A stretch of DNA of 6,497 bases from Oscillospiraceae bacterium (lineage in GTDB: Bacteria > Bacillota > Clostridia > Saccharofermentanales > Saccharofermentanaceae), in NCBI GenBank assembly GCA_902782985.1, contig CACZPC010000163.1, forward strand, positions 1 to 6,497. The letters are read 5' to 3'. The position numbers were made by a program, and so were the translations under genes. Below, in pieces: positions 1 to 6,497 of this stretch (its first letter is position 1; every line of letters begins with the position of its first letter). The notes beneath the pieces are model-generated. The model was not told where the DNA came from, searched no databases, and saw only the letters and a program-made list of their open reading frames with translations.

Positions 1-1646
1 CGGCCTCTGAATCCATCCATTTCAAATCCGGATGCGGAACAGTTTACTGCCATGTCAGAATAATACTGTGAAACATATTCATTACAATAAGTATGGTAAA
101 AATCATATCCGTTTATACCTAACACCATCGATACATTCAGCGGAGAATCATCACTCGAATAATAGATCGCAGAATACCTGACATCCTTCATTTCTTCAGG
201 ATCAAAGGCGACGGATTCCAAAGTGCTGAAATTCGTTTTATATGCCGTGTCGCGTCCCGCCATGGTAAAAACACTATCGTCCGTAAAACAAAATCCGCTT
301 ACCAATACGCACGATACTGCAACCGGGATCATATTCCAAACAGAAGACTTTATGATCTCTCGAGAACTCAAATATCTGATAAGATAAACCGTGATCACAG
401 TAGAAAGAAGTGCTATCCCGGAAAATAGTCCCATTCTGCCGCCTAATACAAAGGCAACCGGTAGATAACACAATGAGCATAACAACAATATATATATCTG
501 CTTCTTTTTGATCTCGCTGAGATGCTCGAAATTAACAGTTACTATATATGCTAAGACCAGTTCATAGCCGAAGAGATATCTTAAGGTCGAATAAGTCATA
601 ATATGGAAAACAGCCCCGACTATCGGGAACGCCATCGAAACTGTAAACAATCCGAATACCCATTTCAAAATAACATCTGATTTTCTTTTGAATCCTGCAA
701 ACATGCAAACAATAACGATTGCAGATATTCCGAACATTGCATCTCCACCCATATACGAATATGAAAATGCTTTCGAAATAATTGTTATAAGATTGTCAAC
801 AGAGAAGAAAGGGATATCAAAATGCCTGCCCAATCTGTTCAAATTCAATGTACCGATAAGACCGGGCAATTCCAATCCGACTCCGATCCCTAACCCAAAC
901 ACTGTAAATACGATAAATCTGGATAACAATCCGAACAGATGTCTGGCATTTCTGTTTTCACTTTCGGAGAAGAATCTGATCACACAATATACTATGATCA
1001 TCAAGCCCATCATAAATGTAAAATAGCACGAATTATGCATACAATAAGCCAAGACAGCTACATATATCAGATGTCCCTTGTTATTCCATAGTCTGTCTAC
1101 ACCTATCATCAGCAAAGGGAAAAGTATAAAATTATTTGCAAATCCGATCTGAAGAAAACAAATATAGATTATTGCAGAAAACACATATACCATAGCTCCA
1201 GCCACACTCGAAATCGCTGAACGCGATCTGCTGTAGCTGAACAATATATAAGACAAACCGGCAAAATATATCTTACCTGCGATCACAAGATCAAATGCAT
1301 ATTCACTATAGCGTATCGGCGTTAATACAGAGATCATACAACTAGGATCAAATAAATATCCAACAAGAAAGGTAATAAAAGAATCAGCACCCATACCGAC
1401 AGACATATCCCACATCGGTATCTCGAATTTATGTTTAACAAATATATTTTCAGCCAAAAGCCTATACCAACGACCACTGTATAAGAAATAATTATATTGT
1501 TGATGAAGACCGTCACCGGTATCAAAAAAGTTATAGCCACGCATCCATAAAAAAGGAACGATGCAGAGCAAAAAGAACACACCAAACCAGACAGTGTATT
1601 TCTTTAAATATCCTCCGAAACTTGCTTTTGAATCGATCGAATTCAT
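1..1646 (-). CDS. YfhO-family membrane protein, gene C (3' end beyond window)
   Basis: Likely GT-C-type membrane glycosyltransferase of the YfhO family acting on an envelope glycopolymer at the outer face of the membrane; substrate unknown. Hand translation gives 548 continuous codons from ATG at 1646-1644 down to position 3 with no stop; about 340 C-terminal residues lie off the left edge, judging by gene B. Visible parts: membrane segment about residues 17-35; acidic loop D42-T-G-D45-G-L-H-Q-Q; E75-I-P-M-W-D-M-S; several hydrophobic segments, with F176-P-L-L-M-I-G-V-D184-R-L-W near the third or fourth; R356-Y-L-F-G-Y; then from about residue 450 an extracytoplasmic domain with G513-Y-D-F-Y-H. 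The start is fixed by an AAAGGA site 8 bases upstream and by gap-free alignment with gene B from residue 1. The acidic motif differs from B (D..D in place of DD), and C521 and C536 are absent from A and B. Family assignment is firm; reaction is inferred. Confidence 0.85.
   Translation of the reverse strand, partial: MNSIDSKASFGGYLKKYTVWFGVFFLLCIVPFLWMRGYNFFDTGDGLHQQYNYFLYSGRWYRLLAENIFVKHKFEIPMWDMSVGMGADSFITFLVGYLFDPSCMISVLTPIRYSEYAFDLVIAGKIYFAGLSYILFSYSRSRSAISSVAGAMVYVFSAIIYICFLQIGFANNFILFPLLMIGVDRLWNNKGHLIYVAVLAYCMHNSCYFTFMMGLMIIVYCVIRFFSESENRNARHLFGLLSRFIVFTVFGLGIGVGLELPGLIGTLNLNRLGRHFDIPFFSVDNLITIISKAFSYSYMGGDAMFGISAIVIVCMFAGFKRKSDVILKWVFGLFTVSMAFPIVGAVFHIMTYSTLRYLFGYELVLAYIVTVNFEHLSEIKKKQIYILLLCSLCYLPVAFVLGGRMGLFSGIALLSTVITVYLIRYLSSREIIKSSVWNMIPVAVSCVLVSGFCFTDDSVFTMAGRDTAYKTNFSTLESVAFDPEEMKDVRYSAIYYSSDDSPLNVSMVLGINGYDFYHTYCNEYVSQYYSDMAVNCSASGFEMDGFRG
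1401..1427 (-). repeat. 27-bp exact repeat, copy in gene C
   Basis: This tract is identical base for base to 4061-4087 and encodes F-E-I-P-M-W-D-M-S (residues 74-82) in both genes at the same residue positions. The flanking codons differ at third positions, so the identity is sharper than its surroundings. It lies just after the acidic first-loop motif. Confidence 0.8.
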
Positions 1647-1672
1647 AGAGTTTATCCTTTCTTACCTCCCTT
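1647..1672 (-). promoter_or_regulatory. Ribosome binding site of gene C, inside the end of gene B
   Basis: Reading the minus strand, AAAGGA (1660-1655) lies 8 bases before the ATG at 1646. A second, stronger-looking AAGGGAGGTAAG sits just upstream (1672-1661) but its GGAGG core is 18 bases from the start, too far for usual spacing. Both lie in the last codons of gene B, encoding its K-G-G-K-K-G tail, and gene B's TAA (1654-1652) falls between AAAGGA and the ATG. Only five bases separate the genes, so translation of C is probably coupled to B. Confidence 0.7.
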
Positions 1673-4306
1673 ACTCACAGATCCCGATATGCGTTCAAAG
1701 ATACAAAAAATCGATATGACCAGAGCAGATATCATAATACCTTCTAAGAGATGTGGTGTCTTATATGATAATTCTATCTTGTGATCTCCTGCCGACAATC
1801 TGACAGCCATAAAAGCTTCGTTAGCTCTTATGATCTCAGTCTTCTCTCCATCAACTGTCGCCGACCATCCCTCCGAATACGGGATAGCAAGATAAAGATA
1901 TTTATCCTTATCGGCAACTGCATTTACGGATATATGATTACCATCGATATCATATGAAATATCGTCAATATCGGCATGATCGTAAAATCCGTCCGTAATG
2001 GACTTGAGCTGCTCAGGCGTTCTGGTATACAGCTCGATATCCGTAATTGAATACTCGCCGGGAGTATTAAAATATAATCTTATCTCGTCTACGGTATCGT
2101 CTATCACTCCGAAATTAAACAACAATGTATTCTTACCGTGGTAATAATCAAACCCCTGATCGATCCCGGCATAAAAGTCTGCAGCTACCGCTTTATCGCC
2201 ATGCATAAGAACGGCGGCAAACTGAAAATAATAACTGCCCTGATGATCAAGGCCGTCAACAAAGACGCTGATCTCATTATCAGCAATCCCTGGGACGGAA
2301 AGTGCAATATATCCCGAATCACCCGAGACCGTAACCGAATTATCCGCATACTCGCATCCTACTGCTTCGATGCTCTCGGGGATGATCACATCATGTTGCG
2401 ATACATCGATCTCGGCTGTATCGTTACCGGGAATCTCCGCCACACAAGCAGCCATCATAAGTTCTTCCCTCTCATAAGGCGTAAGCGCGGCGTATGACTC
2501 ATAAGAAACCGCATCATCGTAAAAGAAGACCATCGATGCTTCACGTGTCGGCGTGTATATATCATAGTTCTCAGCAGATGATACCCTGTCGAAAAGATAA
2601 GACGCACGTATTACCTTATCTTCATCATTCTGCCTTAATACCACTCCCGTTCCGTTTAAGATCTCAAGAAATGCTCTTCCGCGAAGTCCCGTCTGCTGAA
2701 ATCCCATGGCATTACTTACAACGGCAAGATCATCATAATAGTGGTCGACATTATTGTTATAATTGCTATGGTAAAAATCATAGCCGTATCTGCCCGTTAT
2801 CATTGATGTATTTACGGGCACATCAGTATAACTATAGGGGATAATATCGGTCCTCAGTTCTTCAGTATGATACTCGTCCGAAGCAGCATAAGATCCGAAT
2901 ATATCATTAGCAGTGCCATAGTCGATATATTCATATGAAGACTCGGAATTGGTCGCTATTCCTATACAAAGACATGACAAGACCGCAGATATCATCAGGC
3001 AATAGTATTTGAGCTTTTCTGAAGTGACAAAATGATTAGACAGACCGATCAGAAGAACAACGACGATAAGAGAAACAGCCGAGAGCTTTGCACTCGTGTT
3101 TCCGGTGATAGCAATAAACAAATATATAAATGATGCGACCAGCAGATATATAAATGACTTTCCTCTGAGTTTACCGAATTCCGGTATCGCTACGGCTACC
3201 ATATAGGCCGACAGAAAAGCAAATCCGTATACATATCTGTTAGCGGGATAATTGAATCCGTTCATCATCGATCCTATAAACGGAACGGAAAAAGAAACGA
3301 AAGACAGAACAAACAATATCTTCAGAAGCAGATGATCCTTTCGCTCTCTGAAGATCAGGAATCCGGCAATAACAATAAGAGAAGAAAAACCCCATATACT
3401 TTCATGCCAAAGATTGCGATACGAAAAAGCATACAAGAACTGTTCCTTCATAGTAGAGAGACTCAGTAAAGAATATGAGACATCAGCACTTAATCGATCG
3501 AGCCTTGTCATATTTATTATTCCGGGCATCAACGGTCCGATGCCGATTACAATACCCGCTACAGAATATCCCACAAAACGCACCAGAAGCTTTCCCAGCG
3601 TATTAATACCCGTTTTCGCTGCAAAGAAACGCATCACGCAATATATTATGAGCATCAGACCTGACATGTATGTAAAATACGGTGAATAGAATGTCATTAT
3701 TGCCAAAACGATCACATATGATCTGTGACCCTTTCCGTGCCATAAACGATCAGCGCCGATCAGAAGAAGAGGGAAAAGAATAAATATCGACTGAAAAACA
3801 ACCTGTCTGAACCCAACCGTGATAACAGCAGAGAAAACATATGTCAGCGATCCTATAAGTATACCTTTGTCTGTAAGTTTTCTATTATAAGCAAATGCCG
3901 AAAATGCAACACCGGCGAGGTACAACCTCACTAAGATCAGCAGATCAAAGACGATCTCTGTTGCAGATAAAGGAATAAGCGCAAACAGCCATCCGAAAGG
4001 ATCAGCAAAAGGGTACGTAACGCCGAATACTGATATTAACGGATCACTTCCCATGCCGATAGACATATCCCACATCGGTATCTCGAAGATATGCTTCACA
4101 AACAGATTCTCAAAAAGCTTTCTTATCCATTTGCCGACATAGAGATAATAGATATATTGCTGATGAAGCCCGTCGTCGAAAGTAATGAAGCTCCTATGAG
4201 CAAATAAAAAAAAGGGCAACAGACATATTACGGCACAGACCGCATACCATAAAGTGTATCTTTGTATCAATGATCTTAATGATACGTTGCTCTTGATCTC
4301 ATCCAA
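1652..4306 (-). CDS. YfhO-family membrane protein, gene B (complete, 884 aa)
   Basis: The only complete gene here. Its length matches YfhO-family proteins (roughly 800-900 residues). N-terminal membrane segment about 17-36; first outer loop F43-D44-D45-G-L-H-Q-Q, the place where GT-C enzymes carry a catalytic or metal-binding acidic residue; E75-I-P-M-W-D-M-S; further hydrophobic segments at about 118-140, 150-185, 195-226, 240-262, 307-348, 359-375, 384-423 and 433-451; conserved D186-R-L-W and N356-R-Y. Residues about 452-852 form a soluble, Tyr/Asp-rich domain with G508-Y-D-F-Y-H-S-N-Y and a YfhO C-terminal module (P809-Y-S-E-G-W-S-A-T-V-D-G, then A839-G-D-H). A last membrane segment spans about 853-871 and the tail is basic. 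The start is TTG at 4306-4304: no in-frame ATG lies between the upstream stop and residue 78, and this TTG aligns with gene C's ATG. It overlaps gene A by 8 bp. Role by family: transfer of a lipid-linked sugar to an envelope polymer; substrate unknown. Confidence 0.88.
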   Translation of the reverse strand: MDEIKSNVSLRSLIQRYTLWYAVCAVICLLPFFLFAHRSFITFDDGLHQQYIYYLYVGKWIRKLFENLFVKHIFEIPMWDMSIGMGSDPLISVFGVTYPFADPFGWLFALIPLSATEIVFDLLILVRLYLAGVAFSAFAYNRKLTDKGILIGSLTYVFSAVITVGFRQVVFQSIFILFPLLLIGADRLWHGKGHRSYVIVLAIMTFYSPYFTYMSGLMLIIYCVMRFFAAKTGINTLGKLLVRFVGYSVAGIVIGIGPLMPGIINMTRLDRLSADVSYSLLSLSTMKEQFLYAFSYRNLWHESIWGFSSLIVIAGFLIFRERKDHLLLKILFVLSFVSFSVPFIGSMMNGFNYPANRYVYGFAFLSAYMVAVAIPEFGKLRGKSFIYLLVASFIYLFIAITGNTSAKLSAVSLIVVVLLIGLSNHFVTSEKLKYYCLMISAVLSCLCIGIATNSESSYEYIDYGTANDIFGSYAASDEYHTEELRTDIIPYSYTDVPVNTSMITGRYGYDFYHSNYNNNVDHYYDDLAVVSNAMGFQQTGLRGRAFLEILNGTGVVLRQNDEDKVIRASYLFDRVSSAENYDIYTPTREASMVFFYDDAVSYESYAALTPYEREELMMAACVAEIPGNDTAEIDVSQHDVIIPESIEAVGCEYADNSVTVSGDSGYIALSVPGIADNEISVFVDGLDHQGSYYFQFAAVLMHGDKAVAADFYAGIDQGFDYYHGKNTLLFNFGVIDDTVDEIRLYFNTPGEYSITDIELYTRTPEQLKSITDGFYDHADIDDISYDIDGNHISVNAVADKDKYLYLAIPYSEGWSATVDGEKTEIIRANEAFMAVRLSAGDHKIELSYKTPHLLEGIMISALVISIFCIFERISGSVSKGGKKG
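1751..2953 (-). other. Extracytoplasmic domain of gene B
   Basis: Residues about 452-852 lack long hydrophobic runs and are rich in Asp, Tyr, Ser and Gly, unlike the rest of the protein. They sit between the membrane core and the last membrane segment. In order: G508-Y-D-F-Y-H-S-N-Y; Y596-D-D-A-V-S-Y followed by an acidic helix-like stretch ending in M-M-A-A-C621; a beta-rich region about 655-762; H777-A-D-I-D-D and G789-N-H-I-S; and the YfhO C-terminal GW/VDG module at 803-851 (about 1754-1900). The outside location is inferred from membrane-segment layout and the basic C-terminal tail. A sugar-binding or acceptor-binding role is a guess. Confidence 0.6.
4061..4087 (-). repeat. 27-bp exact repeat, copy in gene B
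   Basis: This is the partner of 1401-1427 and encodes the same nine residues at the same position, 74-82. The two copies are direct repeats 2660 bp apart, roughly one gene length. The corresponding part of gene A is outside the window, so a third copy cannot be checked. Confidence 0.8.
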
Positions 4307-6497
4307 CAGTCTCTGCCCTCTTCTTTGATATTATTGTAAAACTTACAAATGCGGCTATACCTGTTATCGATATCAACATCCCCATTTTAAGATACGGGGT
4401 ACAGTATCTGAGATCTATCTCGTGATCACCGGCCGCTACAGGTATACACATAAATGCTCTATTGGCCCTTAATATCTCAACCTTTTCTCCGTCGACAGTC
4501 GCCGTCCAGCCGGAAGAATATGGAACTGCAATATAGAGATATCTCTCCGAGTCGGATCGGGCATCTATCGAGATATGATTACCCTCGACCTCATAAGAGA
4601 CATCCTCAATATCAGCATGCGAATAAAATTCATCCACGGTATTCTCAAGCTGCTCACCGGTCCTGCTGTACACCGCCAGATCATCTATATGATATGTTCC
4701 GGGAGTATTGATATAGATCCTTATGCCGTCGATCTCATCCTCATCATATCCGAAATCAAAGAGCAGGTCTCCGGGCCCCTGATAGTATCTATATGTCTCA
4801 CTTGTACCGACCCAGAAATCGGCAACGGTGATCTCATCTCCCTTAAGTCCCGCCAATGCAACCTGATAATACATATCACCGTAGGCGGTGATTCCGGTGA
4901 AACCATCTATATAAAGATCTGCCTCAGCATCAATGATCTTATCAAATGAAAGCTCAATATATCCGCCTCCGTCAGGAACCGTTATATTATTGCCGTCAAA
5001 CTGCAGATCATGTGCGTCACTGATCTCATAGCTGATCACGTTATATCCTTCTGACAACGATGCAGGTGATGTACTTCCATTCTCAAGCACACAATACCTC
5101 ATCATTGATTCTTCTTTCTCGATAACGGAAAGAGCATCAAAACTATCATAAGAAACAGAATCGTCGTAATAATACACAAGACTTGCATCATTATCCGACT
5201 CATATAGCGCATAATTCCCGTTGTCGGCGATCGGACTATAAGAATATGGTGCTCGGATGCATCTTTCCTGCTGAACATCACGAACGATATAGTCAGTACC
5301 GCAGATCATCTCCGGATACAAGCTGCCCCTAAAGCCTCTGTATGTATTGACATCATTGGAAAAAGACCCGATATCATAATAAAACTGATGGATATATGAA
5401 TTATAGTTGCTGTGATAGAAATCATATCCCGATCTTCCGGTAAGCATAGATGAATTCACACGGACTTCAGGATAAGAATATGGGATCCTGTCAAATCTGG
5501 ACCTCGAAAGATCGACCTCGTCAAGCAGTGTATCTCCGGTACTCGTTGTCATAAGCTCATGAGCATGACCGAAAGGAACCGAATAAGAGGTGATGCACTT
5601 CCCGATCCCGGCGTAACTGAGGATAAAACATGTTATTAAGATCACTGATATATAACAGTTCTCTGCTTTGGTCCTCTCGAGATTTGATATTCCGTTTACG
5701 ATCCCCGTAAACAATAAACAGATTATTACTGATACACCGGAAAGAATGGATAAAACATCTCCCGAGAGAACCGTAACGGCAAGATATACGACTCCGACGA
5801 TAAGATATATATACCATTTTCTTCCTTTAAATTCCGACAGCTCATCAAACATCAGAGTAACAATATACGACAGCAGAAGGATATATCCGAATATGTACCT
5901 CTCTGATGAGAAATTAAGTCCGTTAAATACAGACCCCACTATCGGGAATAAGAAAGCCGCCGAATACAGGATAAACAATACCTTAATAAACGTATTCTGC
6001 TTCTTCCGGGAAAAAAGCAGGATAAGTGCTATCAAAACAGCAGAGGATACGCCCCAGTAGATCCCGTTCCTGTTTACATATGAGAAAAAACTACGGAACA
6101 GATCTCCTATCCCGTTCAACGAAAATACAGTGTACTTCTGTTCTACATCAAATCGGTCAAGTGATCCGAGATTAATGGAAGTCGGAAGGACCGGACCTAT
6201 ACCGATACCCCCTGCAAGTGCAGTAAATATAACAAAACGTCCGATGAGACGAATGATCTCTTTCGGATTCTTTCTCTCATTAAAAGCTCGTGCAACACAG
6301 TATACGATCACCAAAAGGCCCATCATGAAAGTAAAGTATGAACTGAATAAGATACATGCCGCCAATATGAGCACATAGAGCTTATAACCTTTAGCAGACC
6401 ACAAACGATCCACTCCGACCATCAGCAACGGAAAAAGATAGAAAAGCGGTAGAAATCCTGCCTGTGAGAAACAGACATATGTTATGGAAGAAAAACA
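4299..6497 (-). CDS. YfhO-family membrane protein, gene A (5' end beyond window)
   Basis: Third paralog, first in the direction of transcription. The frame is open from the right edge to TGA at 4301-4299, giving 732 residues; about 155 N-terminal residues, including the first membrane segment and acidic loop, are off the window. Numbered from the first visible codon: F22-P-L-L-M-V-G-V-D30-R-L-W, membrane segments alternating to about 295, E199-R-Y-I-F-G-Y, then an extracytoplasmic domain with G357-Y-D-F-Y-H-S-N-Y and Y444-D-D-S-V-S-Y, the C-terminal module P660-Y-S-S-G-W-T-A-T-V-D-G and A690-G-D-H, a final membrane segment about 704-723, and the tail S-K-K-R-A-E-T-V-G. It matches gene B across its whole visible length with only small indels; the last 120 residues before the final segment are especially close. 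A TTG at 6428 could be read as a start but is internal: 23 more open codons upstream align with B and C. Same inferred role as gene B; substrate unknown. Confidence 0.87.
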   Translation of the reverse strand, partial: CFSSITYVCFSQAGFLPLFYLFPLLMVGVDRLWSAKGYKLYVLILAACILFSSYFTFMMGLLVIVYCVARAFNERKNPKEIIRLIGRFVIFTALAGGIGIGPVLPTSINLGSLDRFDVEQKYTVFSLNGIGDLFRSFFSYVNRNGIYWGVSSAVLIALILLFSRKKQNTFIKVLFILYSAAFLFPIVGSVFNGLNFSSERYIFGYILLLSYIVTLMFDELSEFKGRKWYIYLIVGVVYLAVTVLSGDVLSILSGVSVIICLLFTGIVNGISNLERTKAENCYISVILITCFILSYAGIGKCITSYSVPFGHAHELMTTSTGDTLLDEVDLSRSRFDRIPYSYPEVRVNSSMLTGRSGYDFYHSNYNSYIHQFYYDIGSFSNDVNTYRGFRGSLYPEMICGTDYIVRDVQQERCIRAPYSYSPIADNGNYALYESDNDASLVYYYDDSVSYDSFDALSVIEKEESMMRYCVLENGSTSPASLSEGYNVISYEISDAHDLQFDGNNITVPDGGGYIELSFDKIIDAEADLYIDGFTGITAYGDMYYQVALAGLKGDEITVADFWVGTSETYRYYQGPGDLLFDFGYDEDEIDGIRIYINTPGTYHIDDLAVYSRTGEQLENTVDEFYSHADIEDVSYEVEGNHISIDARSDSERYLYIAVPYSSGWTATVDGEKVEILRANRAFMCIPVAAGDHEIDLRYCTPYLKMGMLISITGIAAFVSFTIISKKRAETVG
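4304..4326 (-). promoter_or_regulatory. Weak ribosome binding site and TTG start of gene B
   Basis: The purine run AAAGAAGAGGG (4326-4316) precedes the TTG at 4306-4304, with GAGGG 9 bases from it. It is an imperfect Shine-Dalgarno match. It lies within the last codons of gene A, whose TGA is at 4301-4299. A weak site plus a TTG start inside the upstream gene suggests that B relies on ribosomes finishing A. In this frame a TAA lies 8 codons upstream of the TTG, so no start further out is available except a CTG directly before it. Confidence 0.55.
4389..5609 (-). other. Extracytoplasmic domain of gene A
   Basis: This is the counterpart of the domain in gene B, about 407 residues, with the same ordered motifs: G-Y-D-F-Y-H-S-N-Y, Y-D-D-S-V-S-Y then E-S-M-M-R-Y-C, H-A-D-I-E-D-V-S-Y, G-N-H-I-S, and the GW/VDG module. 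The cysteine after M-M is kept between A and B. A stretch of small insertions and deletions near S-T-S-P-A-S is where the two diverge most. Boundaries are estimates from hydrophobicity. Confidence 0.6.

Noticed and set aside
274..480. Minus-strand 68-residue open frame.
   Set aside because: It lies out of frame inside gene C, which is continuous here and aligns with its paralogs.
485..497. Short AT alternation, possible microsatellite or promoter-like element.
   Set aside because: It encodes conserved hydrophobic residues (I-Y-I) in gene C and is too short to be called a repeat. No -35/-10 pair is evident around it.
688..1026. Plus-strand 112-residue open frame.
   Set aside because: It is antisense to gene C's membrane core. 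Similar plus-strand frames occur at the matching part of gene B (3414-3689) and gene A (6130-6378), as expected from the shared coding sequence on the other strand. No ribosome site is seen.
1334..1585. Minus-strand 83-residue frame rich in hydrophobic residues.
   Set aside because: It is an alternative-frame reading of gene C's N-terminal coding region, lacks a credible ribosome site and has no match to the paralogs.
1..1646. Possible frameshifted or degraded YfhO gene, because only short open frames are apparent between start and stop codons here.
   Set aside because: Codon-by-codon translation from ATG 1646 stays open to position 3 and aligns with gene B throughout. The frame simply has no stop inside the window.
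1647..1651. Terminator or promoter between genes B and C.
   Set aside because: Only five non-coding bases exist and no stem-loop with a T-tract is visible around the junction.
2138..2844. Two plus-strand open frames of 119 and 116 residues overlapping by four bases, resembling a small operon.
   Set aside because: Both are antisense to the well-conserved outer domain of gene B. Their composition looks non-natural and no recognisable domain is present.
4454..4949. Overlapping plus-strand and minus-strand open frames of 61-124 residues.
   Set aside because: All fall within gene A's outer domain, whose protein sequence is conserved with gene B in the annotated frame.
5557..6060. Minus-strand 86-residue and plus-strand 130-residue frames.
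   Set aside because: They are shadows of gene A's membrane core. The Arg/Ser/Cys-rich composition of the minus-strand frame is typical of an out-of-frame reading.
6426..6428. TTG as the start of gene A.
   Set aside because: The frame stays open for 23 codons upstream to the window edge and those codons align with genes B and C (for example F-S-S-I-T-Y against F-S-A-I-I-Y), so the TTG is an internal leucine.

Overview
The window is almost wholly coding on the minus strand. It holds a head-to-tail array of three large paralogous membrane proteins of the YfhO family (GT-C-fold, glycosyltransferase-like polytopic proteins). In the order of transcription, from high to low coordinates: gene A (4299-6497) has its 5' part beyond the right edge; gene B (1652-4306) is complete at 884 residues; gene C (1-1646) has its 3' part beyond the left edge. 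B starts inside the end of A (8 bp overlap) and C starts 5 bp after B stops, so the three look like one co-transcribed, translationally coupled unit. The array may continue in either direction. I see no other gene, RNA, promoter, terminator or mobile element, and the only non-coding bases are 1647-1651.

All three share one layout. A hydrophobic core of about a dozen membrane segments follows an N-terminal segment and an acidic first loop (D-G-L-H-Q-Q in B and C). Next comes a roughly 400-residue, Tyr/Asp-rich, probably extracytoplasmic domain, then a YfhO-type 'GW.A.VDG' C-terminal module and one last membrane segment with a basic tail. The parts are collinear: B and C align without a gap from the first residue through the first 80-90 residues, and A and B align across the whole shared 730 residues with only small length differences. 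C was translated by hand, codon by codon, from 1646 down to 3 and is open throughout (548 codons). It is therefore truncated by the window edge and not a frameshifted pseudogene.

The organism is most likely a low-to-moderate G+C Bacillota, probably a Clostridia/Lachnospiraceae-like gut or rumen bacterium. This rests on base composition judged by eye, purine-rich Shine-Dalgarno sites, a TTG start, and the general occurrence of multi-copy YfhO-family genes in such genomes. The genus cannot be named from this window.

Functionally, the best-studied member, Bacillus subtilis YfhO, is needed for glycosylation of lipoteichoic acid using an undecaprenyl-phosphate-linked sugar. By analogy, these proteins probably transfer lipid-carried sugars to a cell-envelope polymer on the outer face of the membrane. 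The three copies may differ in donor, acceptor or linkage. The specific substrate is unknown, and no donor-making gene (CsbB/GtcA type) lies in the window.
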